Below are positions 17,526 through 26,312 of a stretch of 64,000 nt of DNA, in pieces; positions within the stretch are counted from its first letter, which is position 1, and each line of letters begins with the position of its first letter. Source of the DNA: Pseudoxanthobacter soli DSM 19599 (GTDB lineage: Bacteria > Pseudomonadota > Alphaproteobacteria > Rhizobiales > Segnochrobactraceae); assembly GCF_900148505.1 (NCBI RefSeq), contig NZ_FRXO01000012.1, forward strand, positions 1-64,000, written 5' to 3'. Position numbers and translations under genes: made by a program. The notes beneath the pieces are model-generated. The model was not told the DNA's origin. It made no database searches and worked only from the letters and a program-made list of their open reading frames with translations.

Positions 17526-18614
17526 TCAGGTCAGGCGGCCTCGGGCCGCGACGGGAAGTTCGCCGACGATCCGGTCGCCGCGCACCGTCACCAGCCTGTC
17601 GACCATGTTGACCACCACGCAGACGTGGTTCGGGATGATGCGCACGACATCGCCGATCGAGGGCGGATTGGGGCAGGCCCTGAGATCGAGGATCCCGTGC
17701 TCCTCGGAGAACGAGGCGATGCGAGCATCGGGATGTTCGAGGATCAGTCCATACCCGTCGAGACCGCCGCCGGTGTCGGCCGTCAGCGTCTTCGAGCCGG
17801 AATCGAGCACGCCGCGCCAGGATTCCGCCCGGCTGACCACCGTCGCGAACACGCTGAGGGCGCAGTCTTCCGGTCGCGCGGCGCCGTTCGCCAGCATCAT
17901 GCGGTCGTTGAAGACATAGGTGCCGGGGCGATGTTCCGTCGTGCCGTGCAGTCCGCCGAGGCGGAACGCGTTGGGGGTACCGCCCGTGGAGACGATCCGC
18001 GGGGCGGGCAGGCCGGCTTCCAGCACGCCGGCGATCGCCTCGTCGAGAAAGGCCTGGGAATCCGTCAGGGCCCCATCCGGCGGATAGAGCATGAACCCGG
18101 CGAACGACAGGCCCGGGCGCGCGGTGATGTCGCGGGCGAGGGCGATAGCCTCGGCCGGAGTCACCACGCCGGCGCGTTTGCGGCCGGTGTCGCATTCCAC
18201 CACGACGTCGAGATCGCGGCCGGCGATCGCTGCCGCGCCCGGCAGGCCGGCGACGACGACAGCGTTGTCGGCCGCGACCGTTATTTTGGTGCGGGCGAGC
18301 AACGCACCCAGGCGGCCGATCTTCTCCTCGCCGAGAATGTTGTAGGCGATCAGGATGTCGTCTAGGCCGGCAGCGGCCATCACCTCGGCTTCGCCGATCT
18401 TCTGGCAGGTGATGCCTCGGGCGCCGGCATCGCGTTGCATGGCGGCGATCACCGGGCTCTTGTGGGTCTTGATGTGCGGCCGGTTGGCCACGCCTGCCGC
18501 ATCGCACAGCGACTGAACGCGGGCGATGTTGCGCTCCACCACGTCGAGGTCGATGACCACGGCGGGGGTGCCGAACTCCCGCGCGACGTCGGCCTTCAGG
18601 GTTTCCAGGGTCAT
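17526..18614 (-). CDS. D-serine dehydratase / D-threonine aldolase family PLP enzyme
   Basis: Fold-type III PLP enzyme with an alanine-racemase-like N-terminal barrel. 362 residues from ATG 18614, which has a GAGAGAG site. The PLP lysine is in RPHIKTHKSP at about residue 47. Near the C terminus the metal motif is NHVC (His-x-Cys). In this family His-x-Cys with zinc marks D-serine dehydratases and His-x-Asp marks D-threonine aldolases, so D-serine dehydratase activity is more likely. Downstream of ridA and dadA, forming a D-amino-acid module. Confidence 0.85.
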   Translation of the reverse strand: MTLETLKADVAREFGTPAVVIDLDVVERNIARVQSLCDAAGVANRPHIKTHKSPVIAAMQRDAGARGITCQKIGEAEVMAAAGLDDILIAYNILGEEKIGRLGALLARTKITVAADNAVVVAGLPGAAAIAGRDLDVVVECDTGRKRAGVVTPAEAIALARDITARPGLSFAGFMLYPPDGALTDSQAFLDEAIAGVLEAGLPAPRIVSTGGTPNAFRLGGLHGTTEHRPGTYVFNDRMMLANGAARPEDCALSVFATVVSRAESWRGVLDSGSKTLTADTGGGLDGYGLILEHPDARIASFSEEHGILDLRACPNPPSIGDVVRIIPNHVCVVVNMVDRLVTVRGDRIVGELPVAARGRLT

Positions 18615-18683
18615 CGGCTCTCTCGCGAACAAATCAGATGGGATCAATCGGCCAGCATCCCGGTGACGCCGGCCGATCCGTCG

Positions 18684-19040
18684 TCACGCCTTCAGGGCGT
18701 GAACCTGAATCTCGATCTTGAGGTTGGGGTCGGCGAGGCGGGATTCCACACACGCGCGCGCCGGGGCGTGGCCGGCGGGCACCCACGCGTCCCAAACCGC
18801 GTTCATCTCGTCGAAGGTGGAGATATCCGTCAGCCAGATATTGGCGGAGACGATGTCCTTCTTGCCGACGCCGGCATCGGCGAGCAGCCGCTCGATCTTG
18901 GCAAGCACGTCGGCGGTCTGGCCGGCGACGTCGAGGGTGCGGTTGTCGGCGACCTGTCCGGCGAGCACGACGAGGCGGCCGCTCAGCGGGAAGGTGACGA
19001 CCTGGCTCATGCGGGTGCCGGTGTGCAGTCGTTCGATCAT
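18684..19040 (-). CDS. ridA: RidA-family imine/enamine deaminase
   Basis: Small trimeric enzyme (118 residues) that hydrolyses reactive imines and enamines released by PLP- and FAD-dependent amino acid enzymes. It shows GRLVVLAGQVADN, a TADVLAKIERLLADAG helix and PARACVESRLADP, containing the catalytic arginine of the family. ATG 19040 has an ideal AGGAG site; an upstream in-frame ATG at 19121 has no family resemblance. It lies between dadA (imine producer) and the DSD-like gene (enamine producer), which fits its role. Confidence 0.9.
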   Translation of the reverse strand: MIERLHTGTRMSQVVTFPLSGRLVVLAGQVADNRTLDVAGQTADVLAKIERLLADAGVGKKDIVSANIWLTDISTFDEMNAVWDAWVPAGHAPARACVESRLADPNLKIEIQVHALKA

Positions 19041-19083
19041 GGTGGGTCTCCTTGGGTTCTTGCAGGTTTGAATGGGCCGGGCG

Positions 19084-20340
19084 TTACGCGTAGCGGCCCG
19101 GAGAGAACGGTTCGATGGCAATGGCGGGCCGGCGACCTGCGACGAGATCGCCGATCAGCCGGGCCGAGCCGCACGCCATGGTCCAGCCGAGCGTGCCGTG
19201 GCCGGTGTTGAGATAGAGGTTGTCGAAACGCGCCCGTCCGATGATCGGTGGACCGTCCGGCGTCATCGGGCGCAGTCCGCTCCAGCGTTCCGCTGCCTCG
19301 ACAGCGGACGGCGGGATGGCGGGGAAGAGCTGCCGCACGACGTGGAACAGCCCGGCATAGCGACGCTCGGGCCGCGAGAGGTCGAAGCCGGCGAGCTCCG
19401 CGGTTCCGCCGACGCGGATACGCTGGCCGAGGGCGGTGACGCCGACCTTGTGGGTTTCGTCGGAAACGGTGGAACGCGGGCCGACGGCATCGCTGTCGGC
19501 GGAAATGGTGAGCGAATAACCCTTGAGAGGATAGATCGGCAGGCGAATGCCCAGCGGCGCGAGCACATCGAGCGAGCCGACGCCCAGGCAGGAGACCACG
19601 GCGTCCACGGCGACCGTGCCGTCGTCCGTCTCGACGCCGGTGACATGATCGCCCGTGAAGGCCAGCCCGCGCACCGGCGTGGCGAAGCGGAAGCGCACGT
19701 TCGGACGGTCTGAAAGCTGTCCCGCGAGCCCGGCGGTGAAGCGGCGGCAATCGCCCGTCTCGTCGCCGGGCAGATGGGCAGCCCCGACGATGCCGGCGTC
19801 GCGGATGGCGAGGTTCGGCTCCAGCGCCGCGAGGGCGTCGAGATCGAGCGTGCGGGCGGCGATGCCGAGTTCGGCGAGCGCCTTGAGATCCTTGCCATAG
19901 GCGTCGCGCTGCTCGCTGGTGCGGAACAGCACGATGGTGCCGCCGTTGCGGCCGTCATAGTCGAGATTGCCGCGCAGGTCGTGCAGACATTCGAGGCTGA
20001 ATTCGCCCAACCGCACCATCGCCTGCTTCGAGGCGACATAATCGCGGGTGTTGGCGAAGCGGAACATGCGCCAGAGCCAGCCGGCCATCGCCGCATCGGG
20101 GCGCTTGCCGACCACGAGCGGGGGATAGCGCTCGACCATCCAGCCCAGCGCCTTGTGGAGGAGTCCCGGCACCGCCCACGGCGCGGAAAGGGCCGCCGAA
20201 AGCTGGCCGGCGTTGGCGTAGCTGGTGCCGAGCGCCGGTCCAGCCTCACGCTCGATAACCGTCACGTCATGGCCGGCTTCGGCCAGCACGTGGGCCGTGG
20301 TGATGCCCACGACCCCGGCTCCGAGAACAACGATGTGCAT
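19084..20340 (-). CDS. dadA: D-amino acid dehydrogenase, small subunit type
   Basis: Membrane-associated FAD enzyme oxidising D-amino acids to 2-imino acids and passing electrons to the respiratory chain. 418 residues. The Rossmann motif VVLGAGVVGITTAHVLAEAGH is at the very N terminus, AGPALGTSYANAGQLSAA follows, and the C-terminal FAD contact is LNTGHGTLGWTMACGS. ATG 20340 was chosen because the Rossmann motif starts three residues later; the open frame upstream is spurious. 43 bases separate it from ridA, so one transcript is likely. Confidence 0.92.
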   Translation of the reverse strand: MHIVVLGAGVVGITTAHVLAEAGHDVTVIEREAGPALGTSYANAGQLSAALSAPWAVPGLLHKALGWMVERYPPLVVGKRPDAAMAGWLWRMFRFANTRDYVASKQAMVRLGEFSLECLHDLRGNLDYDGRNGGTIVLFRTSEQRDAYGKDLKALAELGIAARTLDLDALAALEPNLAIRDAGIVGAAHLPGDETGDCRRFTAGLAGQLSDRPNVRFRFATPVRGLAFTGDHVTGVETDDGTVAVDAVVSCLGVGSLDVLAPLGIRLPIYPLKGYSLTISADSDAVGPRSTVSDETHKVGVTALGQRIRVGGTAELAGFDLSRPERRYAGLFHVVRQLFPAIPPSAVEAAERWSGLRPMTPDGPPIIGRARFDNLYLNTGHGTLGWTMACGSARLIGDLVAGRRPAIAIEPFSPGRYA

Positions 20341-20426
20341 GATGCACGCACCCTTTTCCGAGCCGCACGCGGTCGGCGTGCGGCGGCATCCCGGTCTCCC
20401 GTCCGGAGCCCGGGATGCCGCCTGCG

Positions 20427-21326
20427 TCAACGCTTGCCGATGGCCGCGAACAGATCGTCCTGGGGGACGAAGCCGAGCGTTTGCCGGGTGAATTCCATGT
20501 CCCAGCCGGTGCCGGCGTTGGCGGACACCCCGTTGACGACGATCGCGGGTGAGGGCCATCCCGCCGGATCGGCGCGGATCGCGGCCTCGAACAGGCCTGC
20601 GAAGTCGCGGTTGGAGAACCACATGTTGCGGTACCAGAGCAGGTCGCGCTTGCCGGCTTCATCCTCTGGCTCAGGGCTGGGCTCGAACACGACGTCGCCG
20701 GAAATGTTGATGGTGTCGGGCCTGTTCTCGCCGGGCTGCACCCAGCCGATGCGCACCGAAACCGTGGAGAGAGAACCTCCGCTGTTGGCGACTGCCGCGG
20801 CCATCACCCGTTCGCCCGTCAGCTTGGCGGTGGCGTAGGGGGTGGAATCCATCCAGCCGGTGCCGGTATCCCACTTGGTGCCGGGCGCAGGCGGCAGGTC
20901 GACAGTCAGGAAGCCCGGCGTGCTGCTCGCGAGCGGGGCGTCCTTGTAGCCGCCCATGACGTGGTTGGATGAGGCGAACACCAGCCGCGAAACCCCGTGG
21001 GCGAGGGCGGCATCGGCGACATTGTGGGTCATGTCGAACGAGGCGACCACGTCGGTCCAGGACGCGTCGGTGTGGGGGTTCTGCGCGGCGAAATGCACGA
21101 CGGCCCCGACGTCCGCCATGGCGGACCACCAGGCGCCGCCGCGGTCGAGCAGCGTTCCGGCGACCGGCTCGACACGGCTGTCGCCGGCGAGATCGGTCGG
21201 CGGGACGAGGTCCACGGCGACGATCCTGCGGCACCAGTCCGATGCCAGCAGCCGGTCGATCAGCTTGCGGCCGAGGCCGCCGCCGGCCCCTGTGATCAGC
21301 ACGCTCGAAGGCGCGGTGAAACTCAT
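20427..21326 (-). CDS. NAD-dependent epimerase/dehydratase, uronate dehydrogenase-like
   Basis: Extended short-chain dehydrogenase of 299 residues. NAD motif LITGAGGGLGRKL is near the N terminus and the catalytic triad appears as SSNHVMG and YATAK (Tyr-x3-Lys). The SSNHV-G segment and overall layout resemble uronate dehydrogenases, which oxidise galacturonate or glucuronate to an aldarolactone. The SMP-30 lactonase in the same cluster would open such a lactone. Usual Udh length is about 265, so this one is longer and the substrate is an inference. It lies 32 bases after the SDR gene. Confidence 0.75.
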   Translation of the reverse strand: MSFTAPSSVLITGAGGGLGRKLIDRLLASDWCRRIVAVDLVPPTDLAGDSRVEPVAGTLLDRGGAWWSAMADVGAVVHFAAQNPHTDASWTDVVASFDMTHNVADAALAHGVSRLVFASSNHVMGGYKDAPLASSTPGFLTVDLPPAPGTKWDTGTGWMDSTPYATAKLTGERVMAAAVANSGGSLSTVSVRIGWVQPGENRPDTINISGDVVFEPSPEPEDEAGKRDLLWYRNMWFSNRDFAGLFEAAIRADPAGWPSPAIVVNGVSANAGTGWDMEFTRQTLGFVPQDDLFAAIGKR

Positions 21327-21358
21327 GCTTCCTCTCCCGATATCGGATCGTTGACGCG

Positions 21359-22147
21359 TCAGGCCCCGGCCTTCGCCTTCCGGACGGTGGCGCGGGTTTC
21401 CGGCAGAATCTGCCCGCCGTCCACGATCATGGTCGTGCCGGTGACGAAGGCGGATTCGGCCGAGGCGAGGAATAGCACGGCCTCCGCCACTTCCCGCGGC
21501 GTTCCAAGTCGTCCGAGCGGAACGGCGGCTTCCATTCCGGCGATGAATTCGGCGCTGCGCCCGGCCTTCATGCCTTCGGTGAGGATGTTGCCGGGCTCCA
21601 CGCCGTTGACGGTGATGCCGTATTCGGCGAACTCCAGCGCCGCGGAGCGGATGAAGCCGTTGATGCCGGCCTTGGAGGCGCCGTAGTGGCCATGGCCGTG
21701 GGAGGTCACCCGGGGACCGGTGATCGACGAGGTGAAAACCATGCGCCCGTAGCCGGCTGCCCGCATCGGCTTCAGCGCCGCCTTGGCGGCGAGGAACGTG
21801 CCGCGCAGGTTGACGCCCAGCACCGCATCCCACTCCTCGACCGAGGTGTCTTCGATCAGGGTGAGCGGATAGATGCCCGCGTTCTGCACGAGGATGTCGA
21901 GCCGTCCGAATGCCGAGACCGCCGCCGCGACCACGGCCTCCGCATCGTCCTGCCGGGAGATGTCCGTCTTGGCGAACCGCGCCACCGCATCGCCGCCGAG
22001 GGCGCGGACGGTTTCCCGTCCGGCCTCGATCTCGGTGTCGCCGATCACGACCCGCGCGCCTTCTTCCACGAAGCGCTCCGCGATGGCCGCTCCGATGCCG
22101 CGCGCTGCGCCGACGAGCACTGCGACGCGCCCTTCCAGTCTGTTCAT
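21359..22147 (-). CDS. Short-chain dehydrogenase/reductase
   Basis: Classical SDR of 262 residues. TGxxxGxG-type cofactor motif reads VGAARGIGAAIAERF, NAG motif is present (LVQNAGIY), catalytic Ser in FTSSITG and Tyr-x3-Lys in HYGASKAG. An acidic residue after the second strand (IGDTE) favours NAD over NADP. Probably oxidises a sugar or sugar acid brought in by the adjacent ABC importer. Starts 17 bases after the permease stop, in the same unit. Confidence 0.86.
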   Translation of the reverse strand: MNRLEGRVAVLVGAARGIGAAIAERFVEEGARVVIGDTEIEAGRETVRALGGDAVARFAKTDISRQDDAEAVVAAAVSAFGRLDILVQNAGIYPLTLIEDTSVEEWDAVLGVNLRGTFLAAKAALKPMRAAGYGRMVFTSSITGPRVTSHGHGHYGASKAGINGFIRSAALEFAEYGITVNGVEPGNILTEGMKAGRSAEFIAGMEAAVPLGRLGTPREVAEAVLFLASAESAFVTGTTMIVDGGQILPETRATVRKAKAGA

Positions 22148-22164
22148 GGTCGGATTCCGTTCTG

Positions 22165-23199
22165 TCAGGCGAGGTGGCGGCGGGCGGAAGTCTTCACGGT
22201 GTCGAGCAGGATGGCTGCGAGCACCAGTCCGCCGCGGATGATCTGGGTGTAGTGGGGCGGCATGCCCATCACGTTGATCGCGGTGGAGATGCTCGACAGC
22301 AGCAGCACGCCGGCGATGACGCCCGAGAGCCGGCCGACGCCGCCCTTGAGGCTGACGCCGCCAATGACGACCGCCGCGAACACCTCGAACAGCATGCCGG
22401 TGCCGAGATTGGCCGTCGCGCCCGAGGTGCGGGCGGCGAGCAGCCAGCCGGCGAAGCCAGCGATCATGCCGGAGAGCACGAAGGCCGTGATCATCAGGCG
22501 CCGCACCTGGATGCCGGCGCGGAACGCGGCGACAGAGTTTCCTCCGACCATGATCAGATGGCGGCCGAACGGGGTCTTGTAGAGGATGACGGAGAACACC
22601 GCGAAGATCGCCGCCGTGACCCAGGTCAGCATCGGCAGGCCGAGGAAGGAACTGACGGCCACCCAGCGGATCGCATCGGGCATTCCGTAGACCGACCGGC
22701 CGCCGGAGAGGGCGACGACGAGGCCGCGCGCCCAGAGGAACGAGGCGAGGGTGACGATGAAGGAATTGATGCGCCAGACCACCACGAGATAGGCGTTGGT
22801 GGCACCGACCGCTCCGCCGATGGCCAGCGAGAGCGCGATCGACACCGCGGCATTGAGCCAGCTCGGCGAGAGCGAGATGCCGAGGCCGGCTCCGTTCGTT
22901 CCGAACACCAGCGCCGAACCCATCGCTGCGAGCGCCATCGTGGATTCGATGGACAGATCCATCTCGCCGGCGATGACGACGAGCGTCAGGCCCACCGCCA
23001 GGATGCCGATGAAGGTCGATTGCTCCAGGATGTTCAGCAGGATGTTGATCTGGAAGAAGTTCGGGATCGTCATCGAAAACACCGCGAAGGCGGCGACGAA
23101 CACGAGCCACACGAGGTTATCGAGGGCGAACTCTGCGACGGCCCGCCTCTTGGTTCCGACGGCGAACCAGGATTCCGCACCAGGCGAAGTGGCATTCAT
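22165..23199 (-). CDS. ABC sugar importer permease (RbsC/CUT2 family)
   Basis: Inner-membrane permease of 344 residues with 8-10 hydrophobic segments. It has the family segment GILAVGLTLVVIAGEMDLSIEST and the RGLVVALSGG and VGGNSVAAFRAGI motifs of ribose-type permeases. ATG 23199 follows a GGAGA site; the ATG at 23220 adds only seven residues. Order in the unit is ATPase, binding protein, permease. Substrate unknown; neighbours suggest a sugar or uronate. Confidence 0.88.
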   Translation of the reverse strand: MNATSPGAESWFAVGTKRRAVAEFALDNLVWLVFVAAFAVFSMTIPNFFQINILLNILEQSTFIGILAVGLTLVVIAGEMDLSIESTMALAAMGSALVFGTNGAGLGISLSPSWLNAAVSIALSLAIGGAVGATNAYLVVVWRINSFIVTLASFLWARGLVVALSGGRSVYGMPDAIRWVAVSSFLGLPMLTWVTAAIFAVFSVILYKTPFGRHLIMVGGNSVAAFRAGIQVRRLMITAFVLSGMIAGFAGWLLAARTSGATANLGTGMLFEVFAAVVIGGVSLKGGVGRLSGVIAGVLLLSSISTAINVMGMPPHYTQIIRGGLVLAAILLDTVKTSARRHLA

Positions 23200-23380
23200 G
23201 GGATGATTCTCCGGGCACACAGGGCCGGCTTCCGCGCTCGGCCGGATGCATCATCCGGGCTGCGCGCGTGCTTCGGGTTCGAATTGCGGGCGTGGGCGGA
23301 TGGTCGGACCGCCGAGGCCCGAGCCTGCATCCGGATGCGGGAGGCGGCAGCGGACGCCTCCCGCTGTACGATCCGGGCCG

Positions 23381-24427
23381 TTACTTCACCGGAGTGATCG
23401 GGGTCGCCGGCGGCTTGCCGTTGCCCCAGAACGACGGGTTGTCGACGTTGGTCTTGTCGATGGCGGCGCCCGGGATCTTCAGGTTCGGGCCCCACGGCTC
23501 GATGGTGACCGTGGACTTCAGGCCGAGCACGTCGTACTCGCCCGGCTCGATCTTCTCCTTGTTCACCACCTTGTCGGCGAACATGGCGAGGCCGGCGGCC
23601 TGGGCATAGAGCGGCTGCTCGACTTCGACCTGCTCCCAGCCCTTGCGGATCAGATCGAGGCCGACCGGAGCGCCGTTGGAGGACACCAGCATGACGTCGC
23701 CCGGCTTCTTGCCGCGCGCCTCGAGGATGGCGGCCACCGGCACCGCGAGATGGGCGGCGTGGACGAAGATCAGGTCGATGTCGGGGTTGACGAGAAGCTG
23801 GTCGGAAGCGATGTCGCCGGCCTTGGAGGCCTCCCACTGCAGGGCGGGCTGGCTGATGATCTTGACGTCCGGGAACGCCTTCATCTTCTCCTCGAAGCCC
23901 TTCTGGATGTCGAGGGTGTAGGGATCGCCGGGGTCGCCGAGGATCTGCAGCACCTTGCCCTTCACGGAGCCGTAGCGGTCCTTCAGAAGGCCCTGAATCC
24001 GGTCGGCAGCGATCTCGCCGATCTCCACCGTGCCGGCGACCGAAGTCAGGTCGGACGGAGTGGACGTGATCTGCCGGTCGAAGATCATGACCGGGATGCC
24101 GGCGGCGCGCGCCTTCTCGATCCCCGGCTTCATCGCCTCGAAGTCGACGGCGGCGAGCACGATCGCCTTCGGCTTCAGGTTGATGACGTCGTTCATCTGG
24201 CTCTGCTGCAGGTCGGTACGGTTCTGCGCGTCGAGCGAGACCGTCTCATAGCCGACTTCACCCATGAACTTGGTGATGGCGTCGACGGAGCCCGTCTGGA
24301 ACTCGTCGAGCAGCGTGGGCACGAGGTAGTAGATCTTGCCTTTGGATTCCGCGAACGCCGCATTCATGCTGCTGGCCAGCATGACCGCACCGCAAAGGCC
24401 GGAGAGAAGGTATTTTCCGATTCCCAT
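23381..24427 (-). CDS. ABC sugar importer periplasmic binding protein (RbsB family)
   Basis: 348 residues. A Sec signal peptide covers about residues 1-26 and ends AFA, with cleavage before ESKGKIYY. The mature part is a type I periplasmic binding fold: [20 protein letters not shown] resembles the ribose-binding region, and [21 protein letters not shown] is the typical hinge. ATG 24427 was chosen because it has an AGGGGA site and starts the signal peptide directly. The 181 bases between this stop and the permease start hold no gene. Confidence 0.9.
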   Translation of the reverse strand: MGIGKYLLSGLCGAVMLASSMNAAFAESKGKIYYLVPTLLDEFQTGSVDAITKFMGEVGYETVSLDAQNRTDLQQSQMNDVINLKPKAIVLAAVDFEAMKPGIEKARAAGIPVMIFDRQITSTPSDLTSVAGTVEIGEIAADRIQGLLKDRYGSVKGKVLQILGDPGDPYTLDIQKGFEEKMKAFPDVKIISQPALQWEASKAGDIASDQLLVNPDIDLIFVHAAHLAVPVAAILEARGKKPGDVMLVSSNGAPVGLDLIRKGWEQVEVEQPLYAQAAGLAMFADKVVNKEKIEPGEYDVLGLKSTVTIEPWGPNLKIPGAAIDKTNVDNPSFWGNGKPPATPITPVK

Positions 24428-24453
24428 GGCTGTCCCCTGTGGTTTTTTAGGCT

Positions 24454-25215
24454 TCAAGAGGCACGTTCCCGCTCGATTTCACCCGTGATCATCTTGATCA
24501 CCTCTTCCGGTCGGGTGTCTTCGGTACGGACATCTCCCGCGACACGGCCCTGGCGGATCACGACGATGCGGTCCGCCACCTGGAAGGCCTGGGCCATGAT
24601 GTGGGTGATGACGATCACGCCGATGCCTTCAGCAGCGACACGGCGGATGGTTTCGAGGCCGCGGCGGGTCTGTTCCACGCCGAGGGCGGCAAAGGGTTCG
24701 TCGAGCAGCACGAGCTTGCCGCCCCAGTGCACGAAGCGGCTGAGCTCGATCGCCTGGCGCTGACCGCCCGAGAGGTGTTCGACATTGACGCGCAGCGAAG
24801 GGATGCGCGTGCCGGCGTTCCTCATCGCCTTCTGCGTCTCGTCGTACATCGCCTTCTCCCTCAGGATCGGGATGCCGAAGACCTTGCGCGTCAGCTCGCG
24901 TCCCATGAAGAAGTTGGCGACGACGTCGACATTGGTGCAGAGCGACAGGTCCTGGTAGACCGTCTCGATGCCCGCCTTCTTGGCTTCCGAGGGCGATGTG
25001 AACGTGCGTTCCACCCCTTCGAACTCCAGCGTGCCGGAGGTCGGCGGCTGGCCGCCGGAGATGATCTTGACGAGCGTCGACTTGCCGGCGCCGTTGTCGC
25101 CGAGGAGTGCGATCACCTCGCCGCGCTTCATGGCGAAATCGATGCCTTTCAGCGCCTCGATGGCGCCGAACCGCTTCGTGATGTTCCGCAGCCTCAGCAA
25201 ATCCGTATCTGACAT
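24454..25215 (-). CDS. ABC sugar importer ATP-binding protein
   Basis: 253 residues, a single nucleotide-binding domain (ribose importers often have two fused). Walker [10 protein letters not shown] at about residue 39, signature LSGGQRQ at about 150, Walker [12 protein letters not shown] at about 170 and a switch histidine in VVITH. Similar to the single-domain FrcA-type ATPases of alphaproteobacterial sugar importers. 26 bases separate it from the binding protein gene. The 185 bases upstream hold no gene and could carry a promoter. Confidence 0.92.
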   Translation of the reverse strand: MSDTDLLRLRNITKRFGAIEALKGIDFAMKRGEVIALLGDNGAGKSTLVKIISGGQPPTSGTLEFEGVERTFTSPSEAKKAGIETVYQDLSLCTNVDVVANFFMGRELTRKVFGIPILREKAMYDETQKAMRNAGTRIPSLRVNVEHLSGGQRQAIELSRFVHWGGKLVLLDEPFAALGVEQTRRGLETIRRVAAEGIGVIVITHIMAQAFQVADRIVVIRQGRVAGDVRTEDTRPEEVIKMITGEIERERAS

Positions 25216-25400
25216 CTGCTCCTCGTCATCTTTGTGAGGATCGCGACCGCGCGGCCTTTCGGTCCGCTCTCGTCTGCGCCGGCGATAGCTTCGCCTCGAC
25301 TGTGAACCGTCGGCACGGCCGGGCGTGCCGTTTGGCGGCCCGGACCGTCATTCTCGTCTGCGCCCGCCGGGCAGATGCCCGACCGGGGTCCGCAACGTCT

Positions 25401-26312
25401 TCACCCGACCGCGACGCGGTTCTCGGCCAGACCTGCGATGTTGGTGTCGATGCGCCACAGCGCGCCGGCGAGCCTGTCGTCGGCGGTGGTGTCGTTCGCC
25501 GCCGAGGTCACGTAGAGCGTCGTCCGCTCCGGCCCGCCGAACACGCAGGTGGTGATGTTGCGCGTCGGCATCTCGACGATGCGATCGACCGTCCCATCCG
25601 GCGCGATCCTGAGGATGCAGCCGCCGAGATAGCGGCAGTTCCAGATGTAGCCCTCGGCATCGACGGCAGAGCCATCGGGGATGCCGCGCGGATGATCCGC
25701 GAGGATCGTCTCTCGCCCGGAGATCGTGCCGGCGCCGTCGTCGAAGGCGAAGGACGACAGCACGTTGCGCGGGCTGTCGGCGAAATAGAACCGTCCGCCG
25801 TCCGGGCTCCAGCAGATGGTGTTGGAGACCTTGACGTTCTCGACCATCCGCGTGACCGCGCCATCCGGATCGATCCGGTAGAGCGTTCCCGGGGCCGCTG
25901 CCTCGAGTGCGGCGGCCTCGGCGCTGGTATCGTTGAACATGGAGCCGATCCAGAACCGGCCCCTCGCGTCGGCACGGCCATCGTTGAGGCGGGCGTCGGG
26001 CCAGTTCGGCAGGTGGAAGCCGTGGTCGCGCCGTTCGTCGGTCTCGGGCCACCACCAGACCAGCCGCGAGGCGAGCCCGACAAGCATTCGGCCGGGCTCG
26101 GTCGACAGCGAGAGCGCCACCACCGGTTCGTCGAAGGTCCAGGTCGTGACCGCACCCGTCTGCTCGTCGAGACGGTGGGCGCGGGCGCCGTGGACGTCGC
26201 ACCAGTAGAGCGCCCGCTCCCCGGGCGACCAGACCGCGGCCTCGCCGCAGCGGTCGGCGACGGGCGCGACGCATTGCGGCGCGGAAACCGAAAGGGAGAA
26301 CGCGGCCGTCAT
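25401..26312 (-). CDS. SMP-30/gluconolactonase family lactonase
   Basis: Six-bladed beta-propeller hydrolase of 303 residues. The first metal ligand is the glutamate of RCGEAAVWSP near residue 23. Others lie around LPNWPDARLNDGRADARGRFW (Asn/Asp ligands) and GIPDGSAVDAEGYIWN. Family members open sugar-acid lactones, which fits the Udh-like dehydrogenase downstream. Overlaps the ROK gene by four bases (ATGA), so regulator and lactonase are translated from one message. Confidence 0.87.
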   Translation of the reverse strand: MTAAFSLSVSAPQCVAPVADRCGEAAVWSPGERALYWCDVHGARAHRLDEQTGAVTTWTFDEPVVALSLSTEPGRMLVGLASRLVWWWPETDERRDHGFHLPNWPDARLNDGRADARGRFWIGSMFNDTSAEAAALEAAAPGTLYRIDPDGAVTRMVENVKVSNTICWSPDGGRFYFADSPRNVLSSFAFDDGAGTISGRETILADHPRGIPDGSAVDAEGYIWNCRYLGGCILRIAPDGTVDRIVEMPTRNITTCVFGGPERTTLYVTSAANDTTADDRLAGALWRIDTNIAGLAENRVAVG

